Shown here one piece after another: positions 32,140 through 44,065 of a stretch of DNA of 64,000 bases (positions are counted from its first letter, which is position 1; the number at the start of each line of letters is the position of its first letter). Source of the stretch: Erodium maritimum (taxonomy: Eukaryota > Streptophyta > Magnoliopsida > Geraniales > Geraniaceae); contig OY997596.1 of assembly GCA_963921825.1 (NCBI GenBank), positions 39,981,932 through 40,045,931 on the forward strand, given 5' to 3'. Both the position numbers and the translations under genes were made by a program. The notes under the pieces were generated by a model, which saw only the letters and a list, made by a program, of their open reading frames with translations, did not search any database and had not been told where the DNA came from.

Positions 32140-35100
32140 TGTCACGCCTCGAATTCGGTAGAACTGAACCCGGAACGCGAACGGTGAAGCAATAAAATAG
32201 TTTTCAACATTTTTATAAAACCGCTTAAAATTACCAGTTTGAGTTAATCAAAATAATATTTTACAACTGAAACCACGTCCAAAACAAGCAGACAAAAACT
32301 AGAGCCTACGTCGCGAAACTACCAAAAACCCGGACTCCCGCTCCCAGCTCTTCAAGCTTCGAGAGCTCCCCTAGTCCGTCTCGCGACCAGTACCTGTAGG
32401 AAAAGCAGCTAGGGGTGAGCGTTCGCTCACCACCACGGATACCAGACTGACTACGGCATACTAGCAGAAAATGCCGGAAACAGCAACAACAAACAAAACA
32501 CCGGGGACTACTATCCCCAAACTCAAGTAACCCGACTGTCACACGAAAACTGTTACTTTCTCCAACCAACTCAACACCCGGACACATAATGTAGACCCGG
32601 CAGCGATTACGACCTCAACCCAAAACGCGAATAATAATCACGCAACACCCAAGGTCACAAATGATCGCACACGACAAACAAGATCACAAAGGATCGCACT
32701 CCAGCTGCTCAGTGCCGGTTGTTAACCGGCTGGGCTCGAGCCTGCCCCACACAACTTTCCCCGACACTCAGTCGGGCCAGGCGGTCGACCTGTTAGCGAT
32801 ATATACAGCAATACTTTTCCGATAGCTGGTCGGAAGGGGAGCCGTCCTTCATCACCGAAGAATGCACAACTTTACCGATGGTTTGTCAGAAGGCTAGCCA
32901 ACACCCACGCGCGCGACCACATGACCCCTTTTTCGTCAGGCGAACGCCCGACCTCCATGCAATCACAGTCATCACCCAAGGTTCAACGAATAGTGACAAC
33001 ACAGGTTTAACACCCCACAGGCACACATGATAATCCACGACACACGAAACAGTAGCACACGGGTTCAACACCCTAAAGGACCACCCACGACCCACAAACA
33101 GTAAACACACGGGTCCAACACCCCAAAGGCACACCTGACCACCCACGACACACAAACAGTAAAACACGGGTTCAACTCCCCACGGGCACTCATGGCCACC
33201 CACAAACACAAAAAATAAAATACGGGTTCAACTCCCCACGGGTACTCATGGCCACCCACAAACACAAACAATAAAATACGGGTTCAACTCCCCACGGGCA
33301 CTCATGGCCACCCACAAACACAAACAATAAAATATAGGTTCAACTCCCCACGGGCACTCATGGCCACCCACAAACACAGACAATAAAATACGGGTTCAAC
33401 TCCCCACGGGCACTCATGGCCACCCACAAACACAAACAATTCAATCAACCTCCGGGCACAACGAAATGCCACCAGTATTTCTATTGTTCGATAAGTTCAC
33501 TTATCCTACGACACTACTAAGTGTCACATGCATTTCTATTGTTCGATACGTTCTCGTATCATACGACACCACTAAGTGTCGCCTGCATTTCTAGTGTTCG
33601 ATAAACTTACTTATCCTACGACACTACTAAGTGTCTCATGCATTTCTACTGTTAACTTTCCCTAGTCAAGGCCGAGATCCGGCTACTTTTCCCTACCTCG
33701 TAACGCTTCCCAAAAGTCCACGCCCAAGCTCCGGCGTGCTCGCGATCACTCGCCTAGCTTCCCTTTTCCGCGGTCATCGACACGATCTAATAAGATCACA
33801 ATTAAAACACTTTTTAAGTTTGCAGGCAAACACTGAATTTTAATACACTTGACGTCCAAATGCAACCCCGACAATGTCGATCACTCCCAAACTTCCCAAT
33901 TACTCGACATTGTCAACAACGGGCCCGGAAAGGCCCGATTCTCCCGGCTCGGCGAATCTGCCCGGGATTGGAAAACGCCCTTCCGGGGCTCTGAAAATTC
34001 CCGTTTTCGTTTCTACGATCTTAGAATAATTCAAGGATTCCAATGAAATCGACGGAATCAATTTCCGACTTCCGAGCGATTTAATTCGCGTTTAAAGTTT
34101 CTAAACCCGAAATTCCCAACTTTCACAATTTAATTCCAAAATTCGTTCCGTGTGAATTAACGACTTGGGGTTCGTCCAAAACCACCGAACACGAAAACCC
34201 GAGACCTGAACACGTGGGCCCCACCCGGAAATCAAGACCCGTGGGTGGCTGGACCGGTTTTGGACCGGTTCACCACCATGGTGGCCGGTCCTAGCTCTGG
34301 CCAGCCACCACCCACGGTGGCCGGAGCTCCCCCGAGCCTCCGGTCATCGGAAACCGATCCTTTTCTCTCCAAAACGTTCCCAACGAACCCTACACCTCGA
34401 CTCATCCATATTTAACCCATTTAAACCCAAACCCTAACTTTTAAACGTACTAAAACGAGAATAAATTAGGTTCTCACCGTAGGGAATGACGACGGGAGCT
34501 TGGTTCTTCGACCGTTGAGACGATCCGTCGGTTGGATCGTCATGAAATCCCCAAACCCTACACCCTTCTCTTCTCTTTTTCCCTTTTCTCCTTCTCTTTC
34601 TTCTCTCCACCTACTCTCTCTAATTCTCTTTTTTTTCAACTATGGCCGAACACCCCCCATGCCTCATCCTTTTGTTTTGTTCAAAATTACCTAACACCAC
34701 CACTTGTATGACATGTGGCAAGTGGGTCCCACCCCTTTTGGAAAATACCTTCTAGATACTTTTCAGTTAGATTCGCGAAATTCGGCCGTCTCGGGCCCCG
34801 AACGGGCCCATTTTCCAAGAAATTACGAAACTTCACGGGCTACAAGGAAACGGCCCAACTAAGATCGTTGTAACGACGGATAAGCTTTTTGGATCCAAAA
34901 GGGACCTCGAACGGACCAAAACGTCGCTCGGTTGACTTTCCGGCAAAAAGTCAACCATTCCCAAATTGGTCAAAAAGTTGCCCTGAGTCCCCCAGAACTC
35001 ACTTTGGTCGATATCGGGGTCAACTTAAGTCAGGTATGACCCTCTTGGTCAAATTTAGGTTCATTTAAGTGTCTGTCCCAAAATTTTAAATTTTTCCTGT

Positions 35101-35143
35101 TTTTCGCCGATTTGACTAGCGTTGACCGGGAGTGGTTCTTACA
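32140..35143 (-). mobile_element. Solo gypsy LTR (3.0 kb) inside LINE-2 ORF2
   Basis: TG...CA ends (TGTCACGCC at 32140, TTCTTACA at 35143) and a perfect 5-bp target duplication CAAGC (32135-32139 and 35144-35148) define a solo LTR. The intervening retrotransposon and second LTR are absent, as expected after LTR-LTR recombination. Its first ~450 bp resemble the large gypsy LTR (same GCTAGGGGTGAGCGTTCGCT phrase at 32410), so it is the same superfamily. On the minus strand it starts TGTAAGAACC and ends GGCGTGACA. It contains a 56-bp tandem array at 33000-33440. Confidence 0.9.
33000..33440. repeat. Tandem array of 56-57 bp units in the solo LTR
   Basis: Units run from ACGGGTTCAACTCCCCACGG through CATGGCCACCCACAAACACA. 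The last five copies (from about 33165) are nearly identical; earlier copies (from about 33000) are more diverged. Comparable CACGGG...GGCCACCC units occur in the large gypsy LTRs near 13100-13300, so the array type is an old feature of these LTRs. Confidence 0.88.
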
Positions 35144-36427
35144 CAAGCACACCTCCACCACCACTTGGCTAATAATGCTCTATTCATTTCTTCCAGGCTT
35201 TTGATTCCTAGCCCCCCAACTCCACAGGTTTACAAATATTATGCCATTATACCTTGGATAAAACCTTTCCTTCTACTGAAACTTTCAAAAGAAATTTTCT
35301 CTGCCAGGCCTCAAGTTGCTTGATCACACATTTGGGGGTTTAAAAATAGACATATAATACAGTGGTAAGGCAGTAAGAGATGATTTGATCAAGGTTATCC
35401 TTCCTCCAATAGAATGGAATCTTGCTTGCCACAGCCCCAAGCTTTTCTTGTATTTTTGAATAATTGTCTCCCAAGATTTAGCAAGTCTTGGGTTTGCTCC
35501 TAGCTTGAAGCCCAAGTAATCCATATGTAATGTGCAAGAATCACAACCTAGAATACCCCGGATATCTTCCACAGCTATAGACCTTGAGTTTAATACATCA
35601 ACCTTAGATTTTGCAAAATTTATTTGCAGGCCTGTGATCACTTGAAAACTTCTAAGAGCAGATTTGAGGTGCCGAACATGATCCATATTTCCTTTGATGA
35701 AAATAATGGTGTCATCAGCAAATTGGAGGTGGGAAATTAATGGTCTTGAGGTTCCCAACTTCACTCCTTGAAACAAGTCTCCATCCAGGGCTTTTTGAAG
35801 TAATTGGTGTAGAGTTTCAGCCATTAAAACAAACACCAAAAGGGAAATTGGACATCCTTGCCTCAAACCTCTTTGTAGAGGGAAATCTTTTGAAGGTGTG
35901 CCATTTACTAGTACTGAAGCCCAAGCTTTTAGACAACTTTCAATCCACATTATCCATTTAACCCCAAACCCCATCCTCTTCAGTAAGCTTGAGAGAAAAG
36001 ACCAATTGACATGGTCATAAGCTTTTTCAAAATCTACTTTGAACATAATCACTTCCTCCCCAGATAGTTTGATATCATGAACCACTACTGGAGCAATTAA
36101 CACACCATCCATAATTTGTATTCCACAGATAAAACCTGACTGCACCTCATTAACCAAGCCTCCCAAGACCCCTTTAAGCCTATTTGATAATAATTCAGAA
36201 ACTATTTTATACACACTCCCAATCAGACTTATAGGTCTGAATTCATCAAGGGATTGAGGAGAACTGTTCTTAGGGATAATAGTGAAGAAAGAGGAATTTA
36301 GTCCCTTCCCAAAGAAGCCTTTTTGGTGAAAATCCGGACGTTGCTTGCAACACACGGTACGCAGGGCTCTCTTCTTTTGTCTGGAGCCCAAACCTCTCAT
36401 GTTCCATGAGAGGATTCACATTTAGAA

Positions 36428-39400
36428 TTAAGATGTAAGAGTGGGAGGGACAAGAGTCTCTCCCTCCGATTCAGATTGTTCCTTCTCTTCTTGGTCCTCA
36501 AAGCCTTCCTCAGAATCTTCCAACTCCACTGAGTGATTCAGTTCCTTGTCGAGATTATCAAACTGATCAATCAATTCTTTATCAGCAGCAACAACCTTGA
36601 GTCCGATTGCTTTACAGTAATTATAATCTCTTGAGCCTTCAGATAAAGAATGCTTTGAAGAAAATCCAGCTGGTGAATTAAGAGGCTTTGATGTAGCTGG
36701 TGAAACCACAGTGAAAAAGTTCTTCTTTGACCTAGTTGCATATAAGAAAGACACATGTGACCTTTTCTTCTCTTTCTTCTTTTGGATGTTTGGAGTGGTA
36801 AAAATTTGACTCTGAATTGGAATATGAATAGTATTATCATTTCCCTCCAAAAATTGCTCTTGTTCCAACACAGACACATGCTGGGCCAGGATGTTGACAA
36901 GAATAGCATAACTTAGGTTTTCATTTAATGCTTCTTCTCCCAACCTTTCCTTTTGCTGCTCTAAGCTTTTGTAGATGTCGTGAGACCTTCCCACCATCTC
37001 ATCAAGAAGTACTTGATGATTCAGGCTTACCTCTTCAAGGTTGTTCTTAGGTAGTATTTGAGGATCTGAGAAAACAGTTGGCACAATAAGGTTTGTAGGC
37101 AGAGGAGTTTGAAACTGGTCAGGTTTCAAATCAACTAATAATTCTCTCCTTTCCACACGAGTATCCACTGAGTTGATCCTCAAATCCTGAGAAGGTGAAT
37201 TATCAGAGGTGGATTGAGAGGAGTAAATTTGTGTTCCCAGATCACATGACATAGAGTTTGAATTCAATTTATGATGCTTCTGATCCGAGCAATCTTTGTC
37301 GATCCAACGATTTAACTAACACTGTTAACCTGTCTTTGCCCAGAAGGAACTGAACTTCTTCATTTATGATTGAGACTTTGTTCGAATGAATGAGAATAAA
37401 TGCCACATCCAAGTGAGAAGTTGTCTCAGATTGGGGGTGAATGAAAACCAAGTCTCCAATCCCAGAGATGCAAGCTGCAAAAGATTCATTACACCACCCC
37501 TACATCGGGATGCCATAGATACCCACCCAAACAAATCTTCCTCCTTTCTCACAGAGCTTCTGTAAAGACCGCTCCGGTTTAAAAGTTTCTTTATTTAAAT
37601 TTGCTCGATTGGGACGTCGGGGTTGAAAAACGGGTCGAACGTTGGAACTTTTGCAACAAAAAAAAAAGAGGAGAGTGAAACCAGGCTGTGCCGGACCAGG
37701 TTTGGGCCCAAGCCCGCGCGTGCACGAACCCCGGGCCCAAGCCCACGCTTCAAACCCTAAACCTAGCAACGATCCACCTACCTCCTCATTTCTGTGCACG
37801 CGGCCCGAGGTACTCTCTTCATCCTCTTTCTCAGATCCATCTCCTCCCTCTATCTCGAACTCTCGTGTCGGCGACGTCCCTCCGGCCTCAAAACGATCAA
37901 CCGCGACACGAGGACGACGCCAGAAACCCGCCGCCACGCTCCCGTGCCGGGAATCATCAGAAACCCTCCCTCCATCTCTCTCTTCCCCTCTCTCTCTCTC
38001 TCTCTGACCTCGCGTTCGCTCCCTCGAAAATCCATCGCCGGCGAGCCCTTCCACCGCTCCTGGTCACGAAGCGATCAACGCCGATCAAGACGACGCAGCC
38101 AACGTCGCCAAGCCTGTGTCCGGAATCGAGCTCCGTCGTCGTCGAGTCACGCGAACCAGATCTGGTTCGCCATTGCCGCCGGAGACTCGAGTTGGTTCTT
38201 CTCTTCCGAGCGCGATTCACGCCATGCCGGAGACGAGAGAACAAAACCAGGTGAACGATGCTTCCGGCCGTTCTTTTTCATGGCCTCTCTCCCCTTCTCC
38301 GAACTCCCTGCCGCCGTCATCGTCACTTGAGTCAAAACCCTAGTCGCCCCTCTTTTCCCCCGTGCTGGAGCACTCGAACCAGGTTGGCCTTGGGTCGGAA
38401 CGATGTCGGGCCTGGAAACGGGCCTTGGGCCAGGATGCGATCTCGGTTGGGCCTTGGGCCCAGGTTAGACCTCGGGCTAGGCCAGGTCGGGTCTGGACTC
38501 GGGTTCGGGCTCGGACTAGGTCTGGACTCGTGTTCGGGCTCGGACCGGGTCTGGATACGGGTTGGGTCGGATCTGGGTCCGACTCGGGTCGAATCCGGGT
38601 CAGACCAGTTGTAAAGAGTTAATTAATTTAAAATCAGATTAATTAATTATTAAATTAATTTAAATTGGATATTTAAAGGATTAAAGAGGAAGGATTCATC
38701 AGACTTAATTAATAAAATTAGAGGACTGTTGCGGACTGGACCGGGACTGACTACCGTCCCTTTTTGTTAAAACCAGGCTTTGACCTCTATCGTGGAGAAG
38801 ATCGGATGTAGGCCCGGACGTCAGTAGCTAGGAGACGCAGTTGTTGGTTCTTCTTGAGGTAGGGAAAGTAGCGAATACCGGTTTAATTACGGAAAGTTAT
38901 TAGTATGCATGCTAGGTAATAATAAAACTGGAACGAAAGTTTATATTATAAAAATAACCGGACGATTCTTAGTAACATGTAGGATGTGATTCACTAGTTT
39001 AGCCGCTTTCAATATTCTGGGAAATTTTCGTGCTGGTAGATGGGCCATGTCGAGCCTTAGGATTGCGTGTTGTGTGTTATAACCGCTGTGTGATAGTCTA
39101 GATAAGATTATACTCGGTGTTTGCATGATCGTGATTGTGTGTGGGCAGGTGTGATGTGTTTGTTGTAACGTGAACCCTTGGTTGTGATATTACCGGGTGA
39201 GTGATAGACCGGCGTGTGTGTTTTGTTGAGCTAGTCCGGATAATATACTGAGACCAGCCATGGCTCTTTGCTGCGGGTTATACCCTTATTGTGTGTTCAA
39301 AGAGCAGGCGTAACCGGAGTGGTACTTACACCGAGGGATGGTTCCGGTGTAGTGTATCGAGACCGAGGGACGGTTCCGGTATGCGTGAGGCCCTGATTCT

Positions 39401-41283
39401 ACGTGACAGGAAGACGTCCGACTGAGGGATTTCCGGTCTGGGATGTTACCCCGATTCTACATGACGGGAAGATGTCGGGACCGAGGCTTCGTGGTCCGGT
39501 ACGACATAAATGGAACGGGTTGTGATAGCCGGAGACGTTGGAAATGGTTGTACTAAGTTTCATGTTGGGCCTACGGGTCGTGTTGGGCCTACGGATCGTA
39601 TGAGGCTTACGAGTCGTGTTCTACCCCGGTGATCTATGGTCTTTTGGGGACATTTCCGGGCCCTCCGATGAGATGCGTTCCTAGGGAACGTTTCTGGTGA
39701 CCAGACGCATGTGTCTCCTCTGGACCGAGGGGCTATCCGAGTTGATACGATGACTTTCCAGTATGTTATGATGGAGTTCGGGGACTACGGTACGGAATGT
39801 GTGCTGGTTGCTTTTATGTGTGATACGTGTGCTATTTGGTTAATGTTTTATTGTGTGAACGCGGTCGTTTGAGTGTGTTGTAAGTTTGGCTATGAACCCC
39901 GGATTGACAATTAGTTATGATGTACTAGTATGCCCTGATTGGACGGTTACTCGTGGTGGTGAGCCGATGTTCATTACCTTAACTAATTTTCCTACTGAGC
40001 GAAAGCTCACCCCCTTACTTTGTTGTATTTCAGGTCTTGAGCGCGATGTGTACTAGCTGGATGCTCGACGCTTGGGAGCTAGCGAGGGTCCTAGGCTAGT
40101 AGGTCTAGAGACGTGCAGTTATTTTTGAACTAAACCTTATGTATCGGTTTTAATGAGCTGCTGACACTTCTGTTTTGATTCGTTATTATTATTATTATGT
40201 TGAGATTTACCTTTTAAATTGTCCTTTTATTTGTTTATTTTAAGTTCGCGTCTCGAGTCCGGTCAAAACCGGATTTGGGGCGTGACAACTTCTCCTTTTG
40301 AGGAACTATGGTCATCCATTTTTTGAGCCACTGACCTTGATCAATCATGAGTTGTGAATCAAAATCTTCATCTAGACAATGTACTAGAGTAACCCTGTTT
40401 CCCAATGATTTAAGTTGAATCTCAAACACCCCTTCAGAAGCAAACTCAGCCATGATTGCCTTAGAACTGAGATTCCAATGAATGACTGCTAGGTGGCTTC
40501 TCTTCAACACTTCTCTGTTGGCAGTGACTATAGAACCTCTTGAGATGTTTTCAGGAATGAGTGTTTCCTTTCTTCTCCAAACTTGTTGTGTTATATGAGG
40601 CCTTCTAAGAGGGGTCTCCTTTCCCTTTTTTCTTGTTATATCAGCCAATAAACGAAAATCATTACAGACATGCCCATTGAAAGAAGAAATAGCCAAGTCT
40701 CGATCTATAATGTTGCAGTATCTAATGAAAGCAAACCACTTCCCTTTGTTCTTTGGTTTGAGAGGAGCTTCCACTTTCAAAATTCTTCATTTCATTTTGA
40801 AGTACTTCTCAATCCATCTTGTAGAGCAATGAGGTGGTATATTGTGAATGAAGACCCAAAACTCAGGTGCTCCATAGGTGTCCTTCCAGTTCTGATTTGG
40901 GTGTAATTCAGCCCAAGAATTTGTTTGTTGAGTCTTGAAGGTAGGAGTTGACTTAGTATCTGAAGAGACCGGTTGAAAGAACTTGTCGTAGAACATCTTC
41001 TTTCCATCTAATAATTTTGTGCGCCCACCAGGAGAATATTGTTGTGTTTTATCAGAAGATGAAGGAGAAATGTCTCTGCTAACCCTTTTGTTAAACCTTT
41101 TCTTCGAAGAACCTTCAAAACCAGGAGGTGGTCCGATTGAAGATGAAGTGTCTTGAGCCTGGTTCTTCGATGGAATAATGATTGATTTCAAAGGTTGTTT
41201 CTGTCAGCCTCCATTCCTTCTCAAATCAATTCTTCTATTGATAGTCTGCTTCCAGGACGAGATTCTGAACTTGTCTTGTCCAT
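36428..41283 (-). pseudogene. LINE-2 ORF1 (DUF4283-like), split by a solo LTR
   Basis: An ATG at 41283 meets a stop after 20 codons. The recognisable protein starts downstream with GPPPGFEG and SSSDKTQQYSPGG (41191-40787). It shifts frame into the RRM/DUF4283 region (40780-40288: GKWFAFIRYC, HLAVIHWNLSSKAI), is cut at WMTIVPQKEK by the LTR at 37561-40287, and resumes at 37556 with GGRFVWVGIYGIP and, after a stop, LVFIHPQSE. The long acidic C-terminus is the open frame 37267-36428 (279 residues, ending EKEQSESEGETLVPP). The protein would chaperone LINE RNA. Multiple stops make it non-functional. Confidence 0.82.
37561..40287 (+). mobile_element. Solo gypsy LTR (2.7 kb) inside LINE-2 ORF1
   Basis: It starts TGTAAAGACCGCTCC and ends GGATTTGGGGCGTGACA, with flanks GCTTC (37556-37560) and ACTTC (40288-40292), a 5-bp target duplication with one mismatch. 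Removing the LTR and one target copy restores the ORF1 frame, which confirms the edges. Its termini match those of the other gypsy LTRs here, but it lies in the opposite orientation to the solo LTR at 32140. Overlapping open frames at 37500-38620 sit in GC-rich CTCTCT and GGGTC repeats and look like chance. Confidence 0.88.
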
Positions 41284-41490
41284 GTTGAAAATGAGGTATA
41301 GACTTTGATGCATAGCTATAAGAGAGAAGAGATTGATCTGTAGCGCTAGAGAAGCTCCCAGATCATCCCATTGATTAGCTAGTTACCCACTTGAAGATTG
41401 ATGACGAAAATTAGGCAAGAACACCAAGAACAAACAATGACATCTTCAAAGATCCACTGTAGCTGTTGAGAGAGTAGAGTGTAGGGTTAT

Positions 41491-42246
41491 CCCCAGTTCT
41501 ATGCCCATCTCCGATAAGGTCTTACTTCATCGAAGTTATGAGGATCGAGTTAACTTTCAACGACCATTAAATTGGACGCTCTGAGGCCGACGAAACTTGG
41601 TTCACTATACAAATGTATGTAATGTTCAAAGCCAACAAAATTTACTATAAGACCGATGGTTTGTGTTTGTCAAGCAATCAATGTTCTGTAGTGGTGATAC
41701 TTGGTGCATTCTTTCATCTTTATGCTTTACGAGGATCATGGGAATAAGTAGGTCATATCCTACTATAAGAATGCTTTGGTTATCATTGAGCATGCCTACT
41801 CTTCCAAATACCTATTTTTTTTTTAAGAATCTTTTGCATATGCATCTTTATTTTTTTATTATGAAAATAAAGAAGACTTAGACTTCTCTTATCAGGGTAA
41901 ACCCATGAGTTTAATCGATATCATCTTTACTATTTTTTTTCTCAGGGAAAGAAAGTATGGGGTGTTAGATCCATATGCATTTTAATAATTACTTCATTGT
42001 TCCTATGTTTTTGGCATTTTCCTTATGCAGAGCTCTGGTAGGAATTTGGGGCATAAAGACAAAAGAATAGACGAAAACAAAGTAAAAAGTGCTAAAGACC
42101 ACAATACTCGGTCCGAGTACCAGCTCTGGATACCACCGTACTTGATCCGAGTACCACCTCAGGATACCAACATACTGGGTGTCAATACTCAATGAGTAAC
42201 TCGGTACTAGTACTCAATCAAGTACAACTACCGAGTACTATAAAAT
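41491..42246. other. Unclassified spacer between LINE-2 and LINE-3
   Basis: AT-rich sequence with no supported frame. Near 42113-42180 a 34-bp phrase (CCGAGTACCA...GGATACCA) occurs twice, surrounded by further GAGTACT words. The last 15 bases are the left target duplication of LINE-3. Confidence 0.4.
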
Positions 42247-44065
42247 AACGACCAAGAATGAGTTTGAAGGCTATCATCTCTGTTCTTCATAGTCTTCTCT
42301 TGATTCTTCAGCATCTTCATCTTCATCTCTTGTGGTTCTATTTGAGGAACCTACAGTGGTGTAGTGTCCATGGGGAAACCTTGCCGGCCTTCGGACCACC
42401 GTCTTATCTTATCTTCTCCCACCTTCTTCTTCTTTTATAGCCTTTTCATCTCTATCTTGGTGATTCATGGCTCCAAGCTCTGGATATTATGGGGCAAGTC
42501 TAACCCTTCAAGACCTCGGGGGTGGAAGCAAGCAACCTGCTGTTATACCAACCAAGAAATGGAGAAGGTCAAGACACTAGTCATCCTCATCCTCTGACAA
42601 AACTCAGCAATATTCTCCTGGTGGCCATACAAAACTAACCGATGGGCAAAAAATGTTCTATGACAATTATTTCAGGCCTGTTAATTCTGATACAGATGTT
42701 ACTCCAACTTACCATCAAAGGCTCAACAAGAACACCATCTTCTCCAAGAGAAACAAGGTTCAAGAACATGCCTTGGATCCTATGATTAATTACTCTAAGT
42801 TTAGGCTTGAAGATTTGCAAGATAAGCCCCAGCTCAGACCTCTCAAATCCTTGGTGGTCTCTGCCACACATGAGCAACACCAAAGGATTGATCAACATGA
42901 CTCCTCTTCATTGGGATATCCTCCGCCTGGCTTTGAGCATATTCATCCTTCCTTTACCTACTAGAAAAGAAAATGGGGGACCAACCCTATTGCTAATTTT
43001 GGCAACAAGCTTTTTCCTGCCTTTCTCTACAATATCCCTTCCTTTTCCTCAACTGGTTGGCTTGAAGAAGCCTTTGGAAACTTGCAAGGTTACTCAAAGT
43101 CAATGGTGGCTCAAAAACCAAATTCAAAAGGCAAATGGTTTGTCTTTGTTTACTTCTTGAGTAGACAAGCTCTTCTTGAGGCAATAGCAAATTATAATAG
43201 GCAAACTCTCTCCAATCATAAACTCTTTCTCACTGAGGCTTGGGACAAAAAACCAAAACCAGCAGTACAAGTTCTTACTTCACATACTTATTATGCCAAG
43301 GAAGGAAAAGGTTTCTCAGACTTCACTCACAGAGGCTCCATTGTTTCTAAACAAGCTCAAATCCTTCTCAAAGGTCACCTTGCAGTCACTCATTTAAATT
43401 TATCTGTGGATGCCATCATGAGAGAAACTGCATTACAAGGAGTGTGTGAGATCCAGATAAAGGCCTTGGGAAATAAGCTAGTTCTGGTGTGCTGTCCTGA
43501 TGAAAAATTTCATAAAGAAATGATCTTAGACAATGGTCTTTGGCTACATACTTGGTTATCCTTCATTCTTGGGTTTCAGCATCTTCTTGGCTCTGGAGGA
43601 AATTTTACTTGGATTGCTGTACAGGGTATTCCTTATCAAGGATGGTGTGAGGAGACTTTCCAAGCTGTTGCAGCTGATATTGGGACATTGGTCTTCTCTC
43701 ATCCAATTTCAAAAAATGGCACCTACGTTGATATTGCCTATGTCTTGGTTCACTCCTACAAGCTGAATTCTATTTCTCAAGAAGTAGGAATCACTTTGGG
43801 AGAGAAAACTTTCAAAGTTTGGATCTCCCCTGTGGATAGTGCCATGATCCCAACTTTATTTTCAACCTTGTCCTCAAATAGTAATTCTGATATGCTTGTG
43901 GATTCCTCCTCTAGTTCCTCTTATTCAGATCCTCTTGCTTCTCCACAAGAACATTTGGACTCTGACTCTTCTCCTTCTACATAGTTGGGGCTGAGTGATC
44001 CCTCCCAAGAAGATTTCAGATGTTTAAATGTGGCACAGGAAGCTGAGATTGAAGAATTGAATTTA

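Larger units (their letters stand above)
31870..36400 (-). pseudogene. LINE-2 ORF2: reverse transcriptase without endonuclease
   Basis: The frame 36400-35324 (358 residues) is an uninterrupted reverse transcriptase segment: PQSLDEFRPISLIGSVYKI, motif A with FKVDFEKAYDHVNW, GLRQGCPISLLVF, and the catalytic FADD (HLQFADDTIIF), then the GGRITLIKSSL thumb region. The frame is lost near 35320, is cut at 35148 by a solo LTR, and resumes at 32139 (YHKYGWNPEDW, ISFWEDKWLL) to 31870. The apurinic endonuclease and C-terminal zinc domain are deleted. The polymerase motifs are better preserved than in the otherwise more complete LINE-3. Confidence 0.85.
31705..41490 (-). mobile_element. LINE-2: L1-clade LINE with EN deleted, split by two solo LTRs
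   Basis: On the minus strand it runs from a 5' leader (near 41490), through ORF1 (41283-36428, interrupted), to ORF2 (36400 to about 31870, interrupted). The reading frame resumes exactly on the other side of each LTR. The endonuclease domain is missing: the frame goes from about 18 residues of EN start (RGLGSRQKKRALRT) straight into reverse transcriptase. The zinc-finger end of ORF2 and the usual TTTGCTGATA tail are also missing; the element stops near 31705 in a doubled GGAGCCTGCAAGCA word. The 5' edge is estimated from the 205-nt leader of LINE-3. Confidence 0.8.

Noticed and set aside
33000..33440. CRISPR-like array of regularly spaced repeats
   Set aside because: Units are contiguous 56-57 bp tandem repeats without distinct spacers, inside a plant LTR.
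37500..38620. Several overlapping 100-190 codon frames on both strands
   Set aside because: They lie in a GC-rich CTCTCT/GGGTC part of a solo LTR, overlap in up to four frames, and encode only Ser/Arg/Pro/Gly-rich low-complexity sequence.
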